DNA of 59,661 bases from Bacteriovoracaceae bacterium. GTDB lineage: Bacteria; Bdellovibrionota; Bacteriovoracia; Bacteriovoracales; Bacteriovoracaceae. The position numbers and the translations under genes are program-made. Location: positions 1 through 59,661 of the forward strand of contig JARXAH010000059.1 of assembly GCA_029865945.1 (NCBI GenBank). Reading direction: 5' to 3'. The notes under the pieces are model-generated. The model ran no database searches and was not told the origin of the DNA. It worked only from the letters and a program-made list of their open reading frames with translations. Of the stretch, positions 26,406-35,763 are shown piece after piece; positions within the stretch are counted from its first letter, which is position 1, and each line of letters begins with the position of its first letter.

Positions 26406-27646
26406 CGATCCACCTCTCCAAGCACGATATCAATACTACCGACGGCCGCCACAAAATCGGCAATCATAAGTCCGGGGCCAACTACGGGCAAAATAGAAAC
26501 GTGAGTAAAGCACGGAGACTTTACTTTTATTCGGTACGGTTCTTTGCCGCCTTGAGAGACGATGTGAAAACCTAACTCACCTCTTGGACATTCGGTACGC
26601 ATGTAGATTTCACCTTTCGGCAATTTGATAATTTTGGAAACTTTCCCCATGATGGGCCCTGAAGGAAATTTCAAGAGTAGTTGCTTGATAATTTTAAGCG
26701 ACTCCCGCATTTCACGCATGCGAACGTAGTAGCGATTTAAACAATCGCCCACCATTCCGCCCACTTCTGGATTATCACCACCCACCGGAACATCAAATTC
26801 TAATTCATTATAATTTAAATAGGGCTGCACTTTTCTTAAATCCCAACGATGTCCTGCGCCGCGAAGAACCGGGCCAGTGGCACCGTAGGCCAAACAAGTT
26901 TTTAAATCGATCACTGCCACGTTAGCCGTTCGGTCTCTAAAAATACTATTACTTGTCACTAGCGTATGATATTCATCCAACTCTTTTTCAAAATCTTCAA
27001 TGAAATCGCGCAAAAAATCTAATTGCGTATCCGTTACATCATTCCAAACACCACCGATCCACACATAATTATAAAGTAATCTCGCTCCTGATATTTCTTC
27101 AAAGAAGCGCAAGATTTTTTCTCGCTGATCGAACGCGTACAAAAACGGCGTGAACGCTCCCAAATCCAAGGCGTAAGTTCCAAAGGCCACTAAGTGAGAG
27201 GCAATTCGTTGCAATTCTGAAACGAGGGTTCGAATGTAGGTGGCGCGCGCAGGAACTTCTGTTCCCAACATTTTTTCCACCGTGAGAGCGTAGCCCACTT
27301 CCATATTCATCGCCGCCAAATAATCTAAGCGATCCACGAAGGGAATAATTCCTCGATAGTCTAAACTCTCGGTATGCTTTTCCATACATCGATGTAAATA
27401 ACCGATATAAGGTTTCGCTTCTGAAACAATTTCTGAATCTGTTTTTATCTCAATTCGCAAAACGCCGTGGGTGGCCGGATGCTGCGGGCCCATATTGAGG
27501 GTAAGAAGTTCACTCTTAAGTGATTCCTCTTTCGCATCCTTGGGATAATCTTCGACTTCAGCAACCTCTTCGTGATGATGATCATCATGTTTATCATGAT
27601 CATCATGGTCATGGTCATGTTTACCTTCATGTTTATCATGAGTCAT
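26402..27646 (-). CDS. nuoD: NADH-quinone oxidoreductase subunit D (NuoD)
   Basis: 414 residues. The body is a normal NuoD: LNMGPQHPATHGVLR, YIGYLHRCMEKHTES, LDYLAAMNMEVGY, and the ending FVAAVGSIDIVLGEVDR. The Cys pairs that ligate NiFe in hydrogenase large subunits are absent, so it is complex I. In front lies an unusual tail of about 35 residues with 10 His in the first 25 (MTHDKHEGKHDHDHDD...), rich also in Asp. Such a tail can bind divalent metals. The DNA coding for it is made of CATGAT-type repeats and has probably grown by slippage. Confidence 0.95.
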   Translation of the reverse strand: MTHDKHEGKHDHDHDDHDKHDDHHHEEVAEVEDYPKDAKEESLKSELLTLNMGPQHPATHGVLRIEIKTDSEIVSEAKPYIGYLHRCMEKHTESLDYRGIIPFVDRLDYLAAMNMEVGYALTVEKMLGTEVPARATYIRTLVSELQRIASHLVAFGTYALDLGAFTPFLYAFDQREKILRFFEEISGARLLYNYVWIGGVWNDVTDTQLDFLRDFIEDFEKELDEYHTLVTSNSIFRDRTANVAVIDLKTCLAYGATGPVLRGAGHRWDLRKVQPYLNYNELEFDVPVGGDNPEVGGMVGDCLNRYYVRMREMRESLKIIKQLLLKFPSGPIMGKVSKIIKLPKGEIYMRTECPRGELGFHIVSQGGKEPYRIKVKSPCFTHVSILPVVGPGLMIADFVAAVGSIDIVLGEVDR

Positions 27647-27647
27647 A

Positions 27648-28229
27648 TTATAAACCTTTCGCTAGAGACTGTTTTTGAAGCTCTTCTTGTTTGGATTTGG
27701 AATTAATAATAAACGACCGCTCTTCTAAATTCATTTTGTGATCGGGATAAACTTGCATGCCGTTGTAATACTTCGCGGCCACATAATCTTTACGAAGGGG
27801 AAATCCCTGCCAATCTTCAGGACATAAAATGCGACGCAAATCCGGATGGCCCTTAAATTCAATGCCGAGCATGTCAAAGCATTCTCGCTCTTGCCAATTC
27901 GCTGCGGGCCAAATATCCGCGACCGAATCCAAGACAGGATTTACGCGGTCACTCACCTTTACTTTTAAAATAAATTCATAACTTCTCGCCAAATCAAAAT
28001 TGGCGAGCATGTAGCACACTTCAAAATATTCAAGATAATCGACGCCGCTTATGACTTGCAGCACGGAAAATTTATATTTGCAATCATCACGCAAATAGAG
28101 TGCGACTTCTCGTAAGGATTTCGCTTCAATTTCGATACTTGGTGATCCTACGTTTTCAGGAGGATTATGTAACACCGCCTGCGATGCGGGAAACTTAAGT
28201 TTAATTTCTTGGCAAAGTTCATCCAACAT
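27648..28229 (-). CDS. nuoC: NADH-quinone oxidoreductase subunit C (NuoC)
   Basis: 193 residues, the separate (not NuoCD-fused) form. The family signature [29 protein letters not shown] is complete and the ending GFPLRKDY follows. It overlaps the nuoB stop by 11 bases and is one base from nuoD. It forms part of the peripheral arm near the quinone site. Confidence 0.95.
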   Translation of the reverse strand: MLDELCQEIKLKFPASQAVLHNPPENVGSPSIEIEAKSLREVALYLRDDCKYKFSVLQVISGVDYLEYFEVCYMLANFDLARSYEFILKVKVSDRVNPVLDSVADIWPAANWQERECFDMLGIEFKGHPDLRRILCPEDWQGFPLRKDYVAAKYYNGMQVYPDHKMNLEERSFIINSKSKQEELQKQSLAKGL

Positions 28230-28704
28230 GTTTAATCCATTTTTTTCTTAAGAGACGTTCTGATGCAATTTTCTTTTGTAGGGTCATGATGCCTTCAATC
28301 AACGCTTCTGGACGCGGTGGACAACCTGGAACATAAACATCCACTGGTACCACTTCATCAACACCTTTTAGTACGTGGTAACCGTGCTGCCAGTATGGCC
28401 CGCCCTTGTTAGCACACGATCCCATAGAGATCACATATTTTGGCTCCGCCATTTGCTCCCAAAGAGTTCGGACGCGAGTGGCCATCTTTAGCGTAACCGT
28501 TCCCGCCACTATCATCAGATCCGCGCGTCTCGGTGTGGCCATGAAAGCTCCACAACCAAATCGTTCCAAATCATATTTGTTCGCACCGGTCGCCATCATT
28601 TCGATGGCGCAACAAGCGAGACCAAAGGTCATGGGCCAAAGAGAATTCTTTCTGCCCCAACTTAAAAATTCATCAACTTTTGTTAATACGACGCCGTCTT
28701 GCAT
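28219..28704 (-). CDS. nuoB: NADH-quinone oxidoreductase subunit B (NuoB)
   Basis: 161 residues. The N2 4Fe-4S cluster ligands are present: C31-C32 (LACCAIEM), C97 (MGSCANKGG) and C128 (PGCPPRPEA). It starts 11 bases before the nuoC start overlap, with GGAG upstream. nuoA, normally directly upstream of nuoB, is absent; a 158-base gap and a secreted protein gene come next. The subunit receives electrons from NuoI and passes them to quinone. Confidence 0.95.
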   Translation of the reverse strand: MQDGVVLTKVDEFLSWGRKNSLWPMTFGLACCAIEMMATGANKYDLERFGCGAFMATPRRADLMIVAGTVTLKMATRVRTLWEQMAEPKYVISMGSCANKGGPYWQHGYHVLKGVDEVVPVDVYVPGCPPRPEALIEGIMTLQKKIASERLLRKKWIKHVG

Positions 28705-28862
28705 GCATGCTCCAGAAGAACAAAAAAAGAAATCCGTTTAGAATTCAGTGAAATACTAAGGGTATAAATATTTGTACCATTGGGCCAAAAGTTACGTCAA
28801 TTGTGAGGAGCTCTGTTTTGTGTCGGAAATGTGGGAAATATAAGCTTTGATCTTGATGAGTC

Positions 28863-29825
28863 TTAGTTTTTTACGTCAGAGCATTTTGATTGAATATCAG
28901 AAGAGATTGTTCGAAACTTGTAACGAATCTCAGGATCACCTTTTATCCTTTGTGCCATACTGATGCGCTTCCATTCGCTACGGCAAATATTGGTTTTGAT
29001 TTTTTGAAATTCCTCGATTGCCGCCAAGGGATAGGGAAGATTATAGGCCGATGAAATGAGGTAAGTACTGTCATTACTCACAGAAGGAAAATAATTAACA
29101 CCCGACTCCGGTAGAGTAGATAAGTTGCGACTGAGTTGATCAATGGCCAAAAGAAATTGATCTTTATACTCACCCAGCGCGTAGAATCCTTTGATTACCT
29201 TTTGTCGATCTATGGACTTTAATTTTTGATCAACGAAATGTTTGCATAAACCTTGAGAGAGAAATTCCTCTCCCATTAATTCTTTTCCTACCTCACACTC
29301 CTTAATGAAAGCGTCCACTTCTCCGCCTTGGCCATCAATCACTTTGCGAATAAAATCCACTGGGTGATCAAAGTTTTCATAAGGATTGACGAGCGGTTTA
29401 TAGGTAAAATGGGTCAACTCGTGGGCCAAATCAATGGTCGCGTGAGCGTAATTTAAGTCGCCCGATAAAAAAATTGAAGATCGGTATTCGTAGGAAACTT
29501 GATGAGGCGAATGGGCATAAAATCTTCGAAGCACGGTGCTATCAGTTACTGACGCATTTGATACGGAGATTAAATCTAGCAAGTTTTTTTTATAAATAGA
29601 GAGCGCACGCTTATCAGCATCAGTAACGAGTTTCTTCCCCGAAGGTGATTCACTTATCCATTGCAACATGGAGTGGATTAGTTGTCTTTTTTGCTTCTGA
29701 TTTTTGGCACCTTTACTCCAAGGCATTGTGGATGATCTGTAATCTTCGTATTGTGCAAAACTTGAGCTTATGGTTGATACAGAAATGAAGACTAAGATGA
29801 TGAGAGATGCGATAGCTTTACTCAT
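28863..29825 (-). CDS. Secreted HExxH metallopeptidase-like protein
   Basis: 320 residues from the ATG at 29825, chosen because it gives a normal signal peptide (MSKAIASLIILVFISVSTISSSFAQ); the in-frame TTG at 29852 adds nine residues. H135-E136-L-T-H139 in DLAHELTHFTY is a zinc-binding HExxH motif, and GGEVDA (E169) 30 residues later is placed as the third ligand in gluzincin-like peptidases. Four to five cysteines occur in the second half. Probably a periplasmic or secreted zinc protease; the family is not recognised. It stands alone, downstream of nothing on its strand, and its promoter region is shared with the TonB operon. Confidence 0.65.
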   Translation of the reverse strand: MSKAIASLIILVFISVSTISSSFAQYEDYRSSTMPWSKGAKNQKQKRQLIHSMLQWISESPSGKKLVTDADKRALSIYKKNLLDLISVSNASVTDSTVLRRFYAHSPHQVSYEYRSSIFLSGDLNYAHATIDLAHELTHFTYKPLVNPYENFDHPVDFIRKVIDGQGGEVDAFIKECEVGKELMGEEFLSQGLCKHFVDQKLKSIDRQKVIKGFYALGEYKDQFLLAIDQLSRNLSTLPESGVNYFPSVSNDSTYLISSAYNLPYPLAAIEEFQKIKTNICRSEWKRISMAQRIKGDPEIRYKFRTISSDIQSKCSDVKN

Positions 29826-29957
29826 AACCCTGTATCGGTAAATTTCGAGCAAATTTTATTTATTTTTACCAAAAGAACAAAAATTTCCGCTTTTCAAGAG
29901 TTTCCATTTCCGTCAAGATCAATCAAGTATGCTCTCATTCATTGAAGGAAGTAATTT

Positions 29958-30539
29958 ATGCCTATTTGGATCTACCTTGTTATTTGGCTCTCAAGAGTCA
30001 TTTTTGTTATTCTCTTTCTTTTATCCATTTACAGCTGGTCGATTATTCTCAAGCGAAAGAAATTTTTTAAAAATCACCTCACTCCGCTCCCATTAAGCGA
30101 TTTATCGATCGGTTCCATGGAAAATTTCAAGAAAAATAATCCTCAAAATTTTATGAGTCGCTATCTTGCCATCGCCCAAGAAAAAAAATCCCCTTCTCTT
30201 TTTGAAAAGAAAAAACAGCTGCTTTCTGCAGAAATAAGGCAACAGAGCGAACAAGGCCTTCCCACTCTTGCTTCTCTTGGTTCGACGGCGCCATTCATTG
30301 GACTCCTGGGAACGGTACTAAGCATCATTGTTTCTTTTGGGGAATTATCCAAAGGAAAAGGAGATATGAATCAAGTGATGTATTCCTTGGCAGAGGCCTT
30401 ATTGCTAACGGCAGTTGGTCTAGTGGTGGCGATACCGGCGGTCATTTCTTATAACTACTTCCAAAATAAAATAAAAACATTTTTCCAAAGTGCAGAATCT
30501 CTTCTCAATTATTATTTTATTAATGAATCTCAGGAATAA
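29958..30539 (+). CDS. exbB: ExbB/TolQ/MotA-family proton channel
   Basis: 193 residues with three membrane helices: about 5-28, 99-122 (LGSTAPFIGLLGTVLSIIVSF) and 140-160 (AEALLLTAVGLVVAIPAVISY). The GLLGTVLSII and ALLLTAVGLVVAIPAV motifs are those of the ExbB/TolQ proton-channel domain. With ExbD and TonB encoded just downstream it would use the proton gradient to drive outer-membrane uptake. It leads a five-gene operon. Confidence 0.92.
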   Translation: MPIWIYLVIWLSRVIFVILFLLSIYSWSIILKRKKFFKNHLTPLPLSDLSIGSMENFKKNNPQNFMSRYLAIAQEKKSPSLFEKKKQLLSAEIRQQSEQGLPTLASLGSTAPFIGLLGTVLSIIVSFGELSKGKGDMNQVMYSLAEALLLTAVGLVVAIPAVISYNYFQNKIKTFFQSAESLLNYYFINESQE

Positions 30540-30550
30540 AATTTAACCGT

Positions 30551-30970
30551 ATGAAAAATGAAACACAAAACTCACTGGAAGATCAATCTTTCTCAGACAT
30601 CAATATTACACCTTTTGTCGATGTGGTCTTGGTTCTCTTAGTCATCTTTATGGTCGCGGCCCCCGTAATGATCAATAATCATTTTTTGATCAATTTACCG
30701 ACTTCTAAAAATAGCGATGGTGCGACCAAGTCAACTTTGACTATTTATATTTATCAAAGTGGCCAATATTCACTTAACGGCAAGCTGATGACCGAGCAAG
30801 ATTTAGAAAATGAAATAAAATCAATAAGAAAAGATAACCCTTCCGTACAGGCCGTCATTGCGGCCGATAAAAAATCAGAACATGGTTATGTCATAAAAAT
30901 CATTGATCTACTCAAATCCAATCAAATAGAAAACTTTGCCTTTGAAATGGAAAAGAGTGTTCGTGAATAA
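30551..30970 (+). CDS. exbD: ExbD/TolR-family proton-channel subunit
   Basis: 139 residues. Single membrane helix 24-42 with the conserved proton-carrying Asp, D24, in INITPFVDVVLVLLVIFMVAAP, followed by a periplasmic domain ending in IIDLLKSNQIENFAFE, the family fold. It is 11 bases after exbB and probably overlaps or abuts tonB. Confidence 0.93.
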   Translation: MKNETQNSLEDQSFSDINITPFVDVVLVLLVIFMVAAPVMINNHFLINLPTSKNSDGATKSTLTIYIYQSGQYSLNGKLMTEQDLENEIKSIRKDNPSVQAVIAADKKSEHGYVIKIIDLLKSNQIENFAFEMEKSVRE

Positions 30971-30977
30971 TTTAGAG

Positions 30978-31661
30978 ATGATGAAAACTAAAGGGGAGCA
31001 AGATTTTTCTTTACCTATCTCCATCGGCATTCATAGCATCTTGATTCTCATTTTGTTTTTCTTTACCTGGCTTGATGGAAAAAATTTCCTCGCCTCTAAT
31101 TTAGAAAAAATAAATTTTGTCGTTATTGAAAAAGAAAAAACAAACCAAGAAGATCCCATTAATATCAACTTAAAAAAAATGGAATCCTCTGATGCGAATC
31201 AGACGGAAAAACAGAAATCCCAAAAAAAAATTTTTGGACTAAAAAAAAGCTCCTTAAATCAAGCGGATTCCAAAATCGCAGTAAAAACTGGGAACACGCT
31301 ACAAAAAGAATCCGATGAGATTAAAATGACTGATCAAGATTCCGAAAAATTAGATTCTGAACTCCCCACTCCTGCCAAAGAATTCTTAGTCACGGAGATG
31401 CCTCAATTGATAGCAGAATTTCGTGCTCCCTACCCAAAAGAGGCAAAAGACAAAGGCATCGAAGGAAATGTCATTTTAGAAATTTTAATTGATCAGACGG
31501 GATCCGTGAGAAGTGCCAAACTTATCAGTGGGCCAGGGTTTGGATTAAATGAAGTAGCGCTAGAGAGCATTAAAAAATTTAAATTTCGTCCCGCTAAAAT
31601 TGAAAATAATTTTGTTGCGGTTAAAATTCGCTACTCTATCAAATTTGTTCTTGAGAAATAA
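30978..31661 (+). CDS. tonB: TonB energy-transducing protein
   Basis: 227 residues from the ATG at 30978; the in-frame ATG at 30936 or GTG at 30957 would overlap exbD, so the start is uncertain. One N-terminal helix (about 11-33, SLPISIGIHSILILILFFFTWL), a charged low-complexity linker, then the TonB C-terminal domain: FRAPYPKEAKDKGIEGNVILEILIDQTGSVRSAKL...KFKFRPAKI. This domain contacts the TonB box of the receptor encoded next. Unlike many TonB proteins the linker lacks Pro-Glu/Pro-Lys repeats and is Lys/Asp-rich instead. Confidence 0.92.
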   Translation: MMKTKGEQDFSLPISIGIHSILILILFFFTWLDGKNFLASNLEKINFVVIEKEKTNQEDPININLKKMESSDANQTEKQKSQKKIFGLKKSSLNQADSKIAVKTGNTLQKESDEIKMTDQDSEKLDSELPTPAKEFLVTEMPQLIAEFRAPYPKEAKDKGIEGNVILEILIDQTGSVRSAKLISGPGFGLNEVALESIKKFKFRPAKIENNFVAVKIRYSIKFVLEK

Positions 31662-31663
31662 CT

Positions 31664-33901
31664 ATGAAAATATTTTTTGTTATATTCATTAATTTCGTAT
31701 GCATTATTTCTGCAAACGCAATCACACTTAAGGGAAAAGTGTTAGAGCGAGGAACGAAAAAACCTTTAGAGAACATTAATGTTTATATTTTGCCCCTGGA
31801 ATTATCGGCCACCACCAACAACCAAGGTGAATTTGAAATTTTAGATGTTCCAGAAGGAAATTTTAAATGGGTCGTTAATATTCCGGGATACATTCGATTT
31901 GAAGAACTAGATGACACCGACGACCCATCGTCTATTTTTTATATTGAACGATTTGAATACAAAATTTATGAAACGACCGTGACCTCAACTCAAAAAAAAC
32001 GTGATGATTCTACTCAAACTCTCACTCAAGCGGATTTCTTGATGGCCCCTGGTGCAGGACAAGATCCCATAAGGGCCGTGCAAAATTTAACCGGAGTTGC
32101 CCAAAATCAAAGCGCGCAAGTCGTGATTCAAGGTTCAAATCCCGATGATACCGGCTACCTCATTAATCAACATCCTGTGCCCTTGGTTTTTCATTTTGAT
32201 GGGCTATCTTCCGTCGTATTTCCCAATGCTGTTGAAAGTGTCGATTACTTATCGGCCGGCTACGGGCCGGAGTACGGACGCGCGATCGGAGGGCTAATTG
32301 GAATCAATACCAAGTCTCCGCAAAATGATCGTCAACACGGAATTGCTTACCTTGATATTTTTAATGCGGGCGTGCTCGCTGAAGGCCCCCTAACAGAAGA
32401 TAAAAAACAAACCTACCTTGTCTCTTTAAGAAGAAGTTACATCGGACAAGTACTATCTAAAGTGACAGAAGATAATGAAGATTTTAATTTTACCGTGGCA
32501 CCAACCTATACTGATCTGACTGCGATCTACGAAAATAAAATAGATGAAAAAAATATTTTTAAATTAGACCTCGTGGCCTCACAAGATGAATTAAAATTCC
32601 TTATCAATAAACCTATTAATGACGATCCTAAGTTGCGCGGAGAATTTTTTCGTCAAACCCAATTTTTTCGAATCATTCCCAAATACACTCGTAAAATAAA
32701 TAGTCACTCTGAAATGGATAACTCATTTGCCTTTGGGCCCGATAAAATATTGCTCAATCTCAACAATCAAAAGCTGGATATTAATTCTTGGAATTTTTCT
32801 ACGAGGAGCGAATGGCGAAACCGCTTTAATGAAAATTATAAAATTTACTTAGGGCTTGATTCCCTTTTTGATCGAAGGTCCGTTTTTGTGAATCTTTCTG
32901 ATGTGTACACCCAAGGAGGCGTTTCCAATCCTTACTCAACTGGAGAAATAGCTTCCACCGATATAAAATCTTCTTCCCAAAACTTAGGATTTTACTTAAG
33001 AAATGAAATAAAAATTTCCGAAACTTCTCCTTGGACTTTTTTTCCTGGCCTTCGCTTTGATTATTTTGATCGCATAAAAGAGGGTGAACTTTCACCCAGG
33101 GCCAATTTAAAATATCAAGTCAATGATTCTTTGTTCTTTCGTCTTGCGGCAGGATTGTATTATCAGCCTCCCTCGGGACGAGAAACAGATAAAAATTATG
33201 GAAATCCGGAACTCACCTCTCCCAGATCAAGTCATTATACGTTCGGATGGCAAAAAGATTTTAGAGGGGGAAGTAGCGATGGCGTGATTTGGAATAGCGG
33301 AATTTTTTACAAAAATCTGGATCGACTTGTCGTTTCATCTACGGCACTCACTAATCGTGATGGATCTCAAGTACAGGAGAATTATAACAACCAAGGGACG
33401 GGAACTATTTATGGGCTTGAGCAATCCGTAAAATGGAAAAAAAATGAATATCGCTTAACTTTGGCCTATACGTTACTTAAAAGTACAAGAGAAGAACCCA
33501 GTGTTCCCAAGTATCCCTCTGAATTTGACCAAACTCATAATCTCAATCTTATTGGCTCATATGAAAGAGGAAAGTGGATTTATTCGACGAGGCTTCGTTA
33601 TGTAACGGGAAATCCCTACACGCCAGTGGAAAGTAGTTACTATGATGCCGATAACAATGTGTACATTCCCTTGAGAGGAGAAATCTATTCCGAAAGATTA
33701 GGAAATTTTGTTCAACTGGATTTTCGTATTGATCGTAAAATTGTGTACGATAAAATGTTACTTTATGCCTACCTTGATATCCAAAATTTATCCAATAACA
33801 AAAACGAGCAAGCGATCAATTATTCATATGATTATTCTCAATCACAACCTACAACTGGTTTACCTATCATTCCCATTTTCGGCGTCAGAGGAGAATTTTA
33901 A
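31664..33901 (+). CDS. TonB-dependent outer-membrane receptor with carboxypeptidase-regulatory domain
   Basis: 745 residues. Signal peptide (1-18), an N-terminal beta-sandwich (LKGKVLERGTKKPLENINVYI, CarboxypepD_reg-like) at about 20-100, a TonB-box-like ETTVTS near 105, a plug domain with VVIQGSNPDDTGYLIN and SVDYLSAGYGPEYGRAIGG, and a long barrel ending in F (IIPIFGVRGEF), the usual C-terminal sign of outer-membrane beta-barrels. It would be energised by the ExbB-ExbD-TonB set before it. The substrate is unknown; nothing points to iron or vitamin B12. Confidence 0.9.
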   Translation: MKIFFVIFINFVCIISANAITLKGKVLERGTKKPLENINVYILPLELSATTNNQGEFEILDVPEGNFKWVVNIPGYIRFEELDDTDDPSSIFYIERFEYKIYETTVTSTQKKRDDSTQTLTQADFLMAPGAGQDPIRAVQNLTGVAQNQSAQVVIQGSNPDDTGYLINQHPVPLVFHFDGLSSVVFPNAVESVDYLSAGYGPEYGRAIGGLIGINTKSPQNDRQHGIAYLDIFNAGVLAEGPLTEDKKQTYLVSLRRSYIGQVLSKVTEDNEDFNFTVAPTYTDLTAIYENKIDEKNIFKLDLVASQDELKFLINKPINDDPKLRGEFFRQTQFFRIIPKYTRKINSHSEMDNSFAFGPDKILLNLNNQKLDINSWNFSTRSEWRNRFNENYKIYLGLDSLFDRRSVFVNLSDVYTQGGVSNPYSTGEIASTDIKSSSQNLGFYLRNEIKISETSPWTFFPGLRFDYFDRIKEGELSPRANLKYQVNDSLFFRLAAGLYYQPPSGRETDKNYGNPELTSPRSSHYTFGWQKDFRGGSSDGVIWNSGIFYKNLDRLVVSSTALTNRDGSQVQENYNNQGTGTIYGLEQSVKWKKNEYRLTLAYTLLKSTREEPSVPKYPSEFDQTHNLNLIGSYERGKWIYSTRLRYVTGNPYTPVESSYYDADNNVYIPLRGEIYSERLGNFVQLDFRIDRKIVYDKMLLYAYLDIQNLSNNKNEQAINYSYDYSQSQPTTGLPIIPIFGVRGEF

Positions 33902-34746
33902 TGAAAATTAATTTTCTTATTTTATTATTTTTTATTTTTCTCAACAATTGTGGAAAAGACGATTTCAAAAAATCTTTTAGCATCGATGGTTTGCGGGTGC
34001 TTGCGATAACGGCGGGAAAATCTGGGGCCCTCACTCAAGCAGAATTTGATCCTGGTGATGTGGTGGTAGTGACTCCCTACGTAAGCGATACGGGCGGTTC
34101 TCAAATTGTAACCGCAAAAATTTCCTCTTGTACAGATTCGCTAGGAGTAGATTCGGGGGCAGAACCCACTTGTGAGAATGCCTCAGACCAAAATTCTAGT
34201 TATGCTGATTTGACTCTTGATACTTCCACGTTGGCCGCGAGAACGGGGGCGATGCCAAGTGTCAATGTTACGATCCCCTCCACTATTTATTCGGGCCGAA
34301 CTTCTGTTGATCAATTTAATGGAATCAACTATCTGGTGACGATGGAATTTTCAACTCCAGATGGCCAAAAAATAAAATCCTTTAAACGGCTTAGGGCAAC
34401 GACAAGGTCAACAAAAAATCAAAATCCCACCATAGGGTCTATTTTATTTGATGGTTCTTCATTTACTTCTTATCCTGAATCAGGAAATTTTTCTCTCGAT
34501 AGTTACTCGCAAGAAGAAAGCTATACGTTTCAAGATAGAAACGGCAACTCTTCGACACTGACAGAAGAACTTTTTGTCTCTTGGTATGTAAGTGATGGTG
34601 AAATCAATTTTTCTTCAGTAGATCCAGAGGCGAACGTAAAATTTACCTCACCCCAAAGTTCAAGCAGAGAAAGTTCGCTCGTCGTCGTTGCGGTTATAAG
34701 AGATGCGAGAGGAGGAATGGCCATCGAAATTAAAAATGTTCCGTAA
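33901..34746 (+). CDS. Lipoprotein paired with the TonB receptor
   Basis: 281 residues. Lipobox LNNC (C17). The mature protein is beta-rich with Ig-like features (DPGDVVVVTPYVSD, LFVSWYVSDGEINFSSVDPEANVKFTSP), likely extracytoplasmic binding domains. The start codon overlaps the receptor stop (TAATG), so it is coupled to it and is probably a surface partner or substrate-binding accessory of that receptor. The plus-strand operon ends here. Confidence 0.72.
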   Translation: MKINFLILLFFIFLNNCGKDDFKKSFSIDGLRVLAITAGKSGALTQAEFDPGDVVVVTPYVSDTGGSQIVTAKISSCTDSLGVDSGAEPTCENASDQNSSYADLTLDTSTLAARTGAMPSVNVTIPSTIYSGRTSVDQFNGINYLVTMEFSTPDGQKIKSFKRLRATTRSTKNQNPTIGSILFDGSSFTSYPESGNFSLDSYSQEESYTFQDRNGNSSTLTEELFVSWYVSDGEINFSSVDPEANVKFTSPQSSSRESSLVVVAVIRDARGGMAIEIKNVP

Positions 34747-34767
34747 ATTACTAATTTTTTTTATTGG

Positions 34768-35571
34768 TTAAATTTCTGGAATGCCCAAATATAGCAAATT
34801 TGGCCTCTTGGATTCGGTGGTCCTATCCAAGTCGTTTGTTACCATACCAAAATAGAGAAGTGATCCAGCAACTTGATTATTATCATTTTTAACATTTGAA
34901 TTATTATTATAATCAACTCCAATAATGTCAAAAAACCATTGGGATGAATCGCTGATACTTTTTGCAATCAGGCCAAAACCCATATTTTTAAAACAATTCA
35001 CATTCCTTAAATATTCTAATTGACCAGTCGGAGTGTTTTTGTTCGCATCCAATAATGCTATTGTTAGTGTTTTGGAACATGGGCCATTGCTCGTTTTTAT
35101 TATTAATGGTTTCCATAGTGCAGATTCATAATTTAATAAACCAACGGACGTAGGAGAAAATTGAAATTTAAATAAATCTTGAACAGATACCGATAGTCCA
35201 CTTGTCGAAATTGCATCAGAAACGTTGTACTTATAGAAAACCGTGAAAATTAGTGGTTGTTTTCCACTAGTACTTTGACAGTTTGGAAGATCAAATAATT
35301 TTAAGGTCTTATCAAACCCTTGCTGTGAAAAAGAGTAAAAAACCGAATAACTTTTTGCCGGTGAAGTGTTGCTGTCTGCACCAAAACATCTATCTCTAAA
35401 AAATTTACCATCCATCTGTGAACCAAAACTTGAGTTAGTATTTAAATTTAGAGAACTATTATCTGAAACAGAAGGCGCAGTATCCTTTCTTTTCATATTG
35501 AGCTTGCATGAAACTAATATTGAAAAAATAAAGACAAGTACTATTGACTTCAATTTTTTATAGTCCGTCAT
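34768..35571 (-). CDS. Lipoprotein of unknown function
   Basis: 267 residues with lipobox LVSC (C22) and AGGA upstream. The mature part is Ser/Asn-rich with 5 cysteines and beta-type alternation (SYSVFYSFSQQGFDK, LLNYESALWKPLIIKT). No family recognised. It is convergent with the TonB operon, 21 bases away, and has no partner on its strand. Confidence 0.6.
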   Translation of the reverse strand: MTDYKKLKSIVLVFIFSILVSCKLNMKRKDTAPSVSDNSSLNLNTNSSFGSQMDGKFFRDRCFGADSNTSPAKSYSVFYSFSQQGFDKTLKLFDLPNCQSTSGKQPLIFTVFYKYNVSDAISTSGLSVSVQDLFKFQFSPTSVGLLNYESALWKPLIIKTSNGPCSKTLTIALLDANKNTPTGQLEYLRNVNCFKNMGFGLIAKSISDSSQWFFDIIGVDYNNNSNVKNDNNQVAGSLLYFGMVTNDLDRTTESKRPNLLYLGIPEI

Positions 35572-35763
35572 AAAAAATATCCTTTTAATTTTTTAGTCCA
35601 TTAAAATTAAATTCTTGTTTAATTATCCCATAGACAAGGAATGTTTCTTGAGAAAGCAGACATAACTATAGGAATTTATTGACTTCATAGAAGTTTCAAT
35701 AAATTCCACCATGCCCACAATATAGGGCGAAATCAATCTAAATTAAAAATTACATTAATGAAT

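Noticed and set aside
26402-28704. NiFe hydrogenase instead of complex I
   Set aside because: NuoD lacks the N- and C-terminal CxxC pairs and has the NuoD ending GEVDR; NuoC and NuoI motifs are standard complex I.
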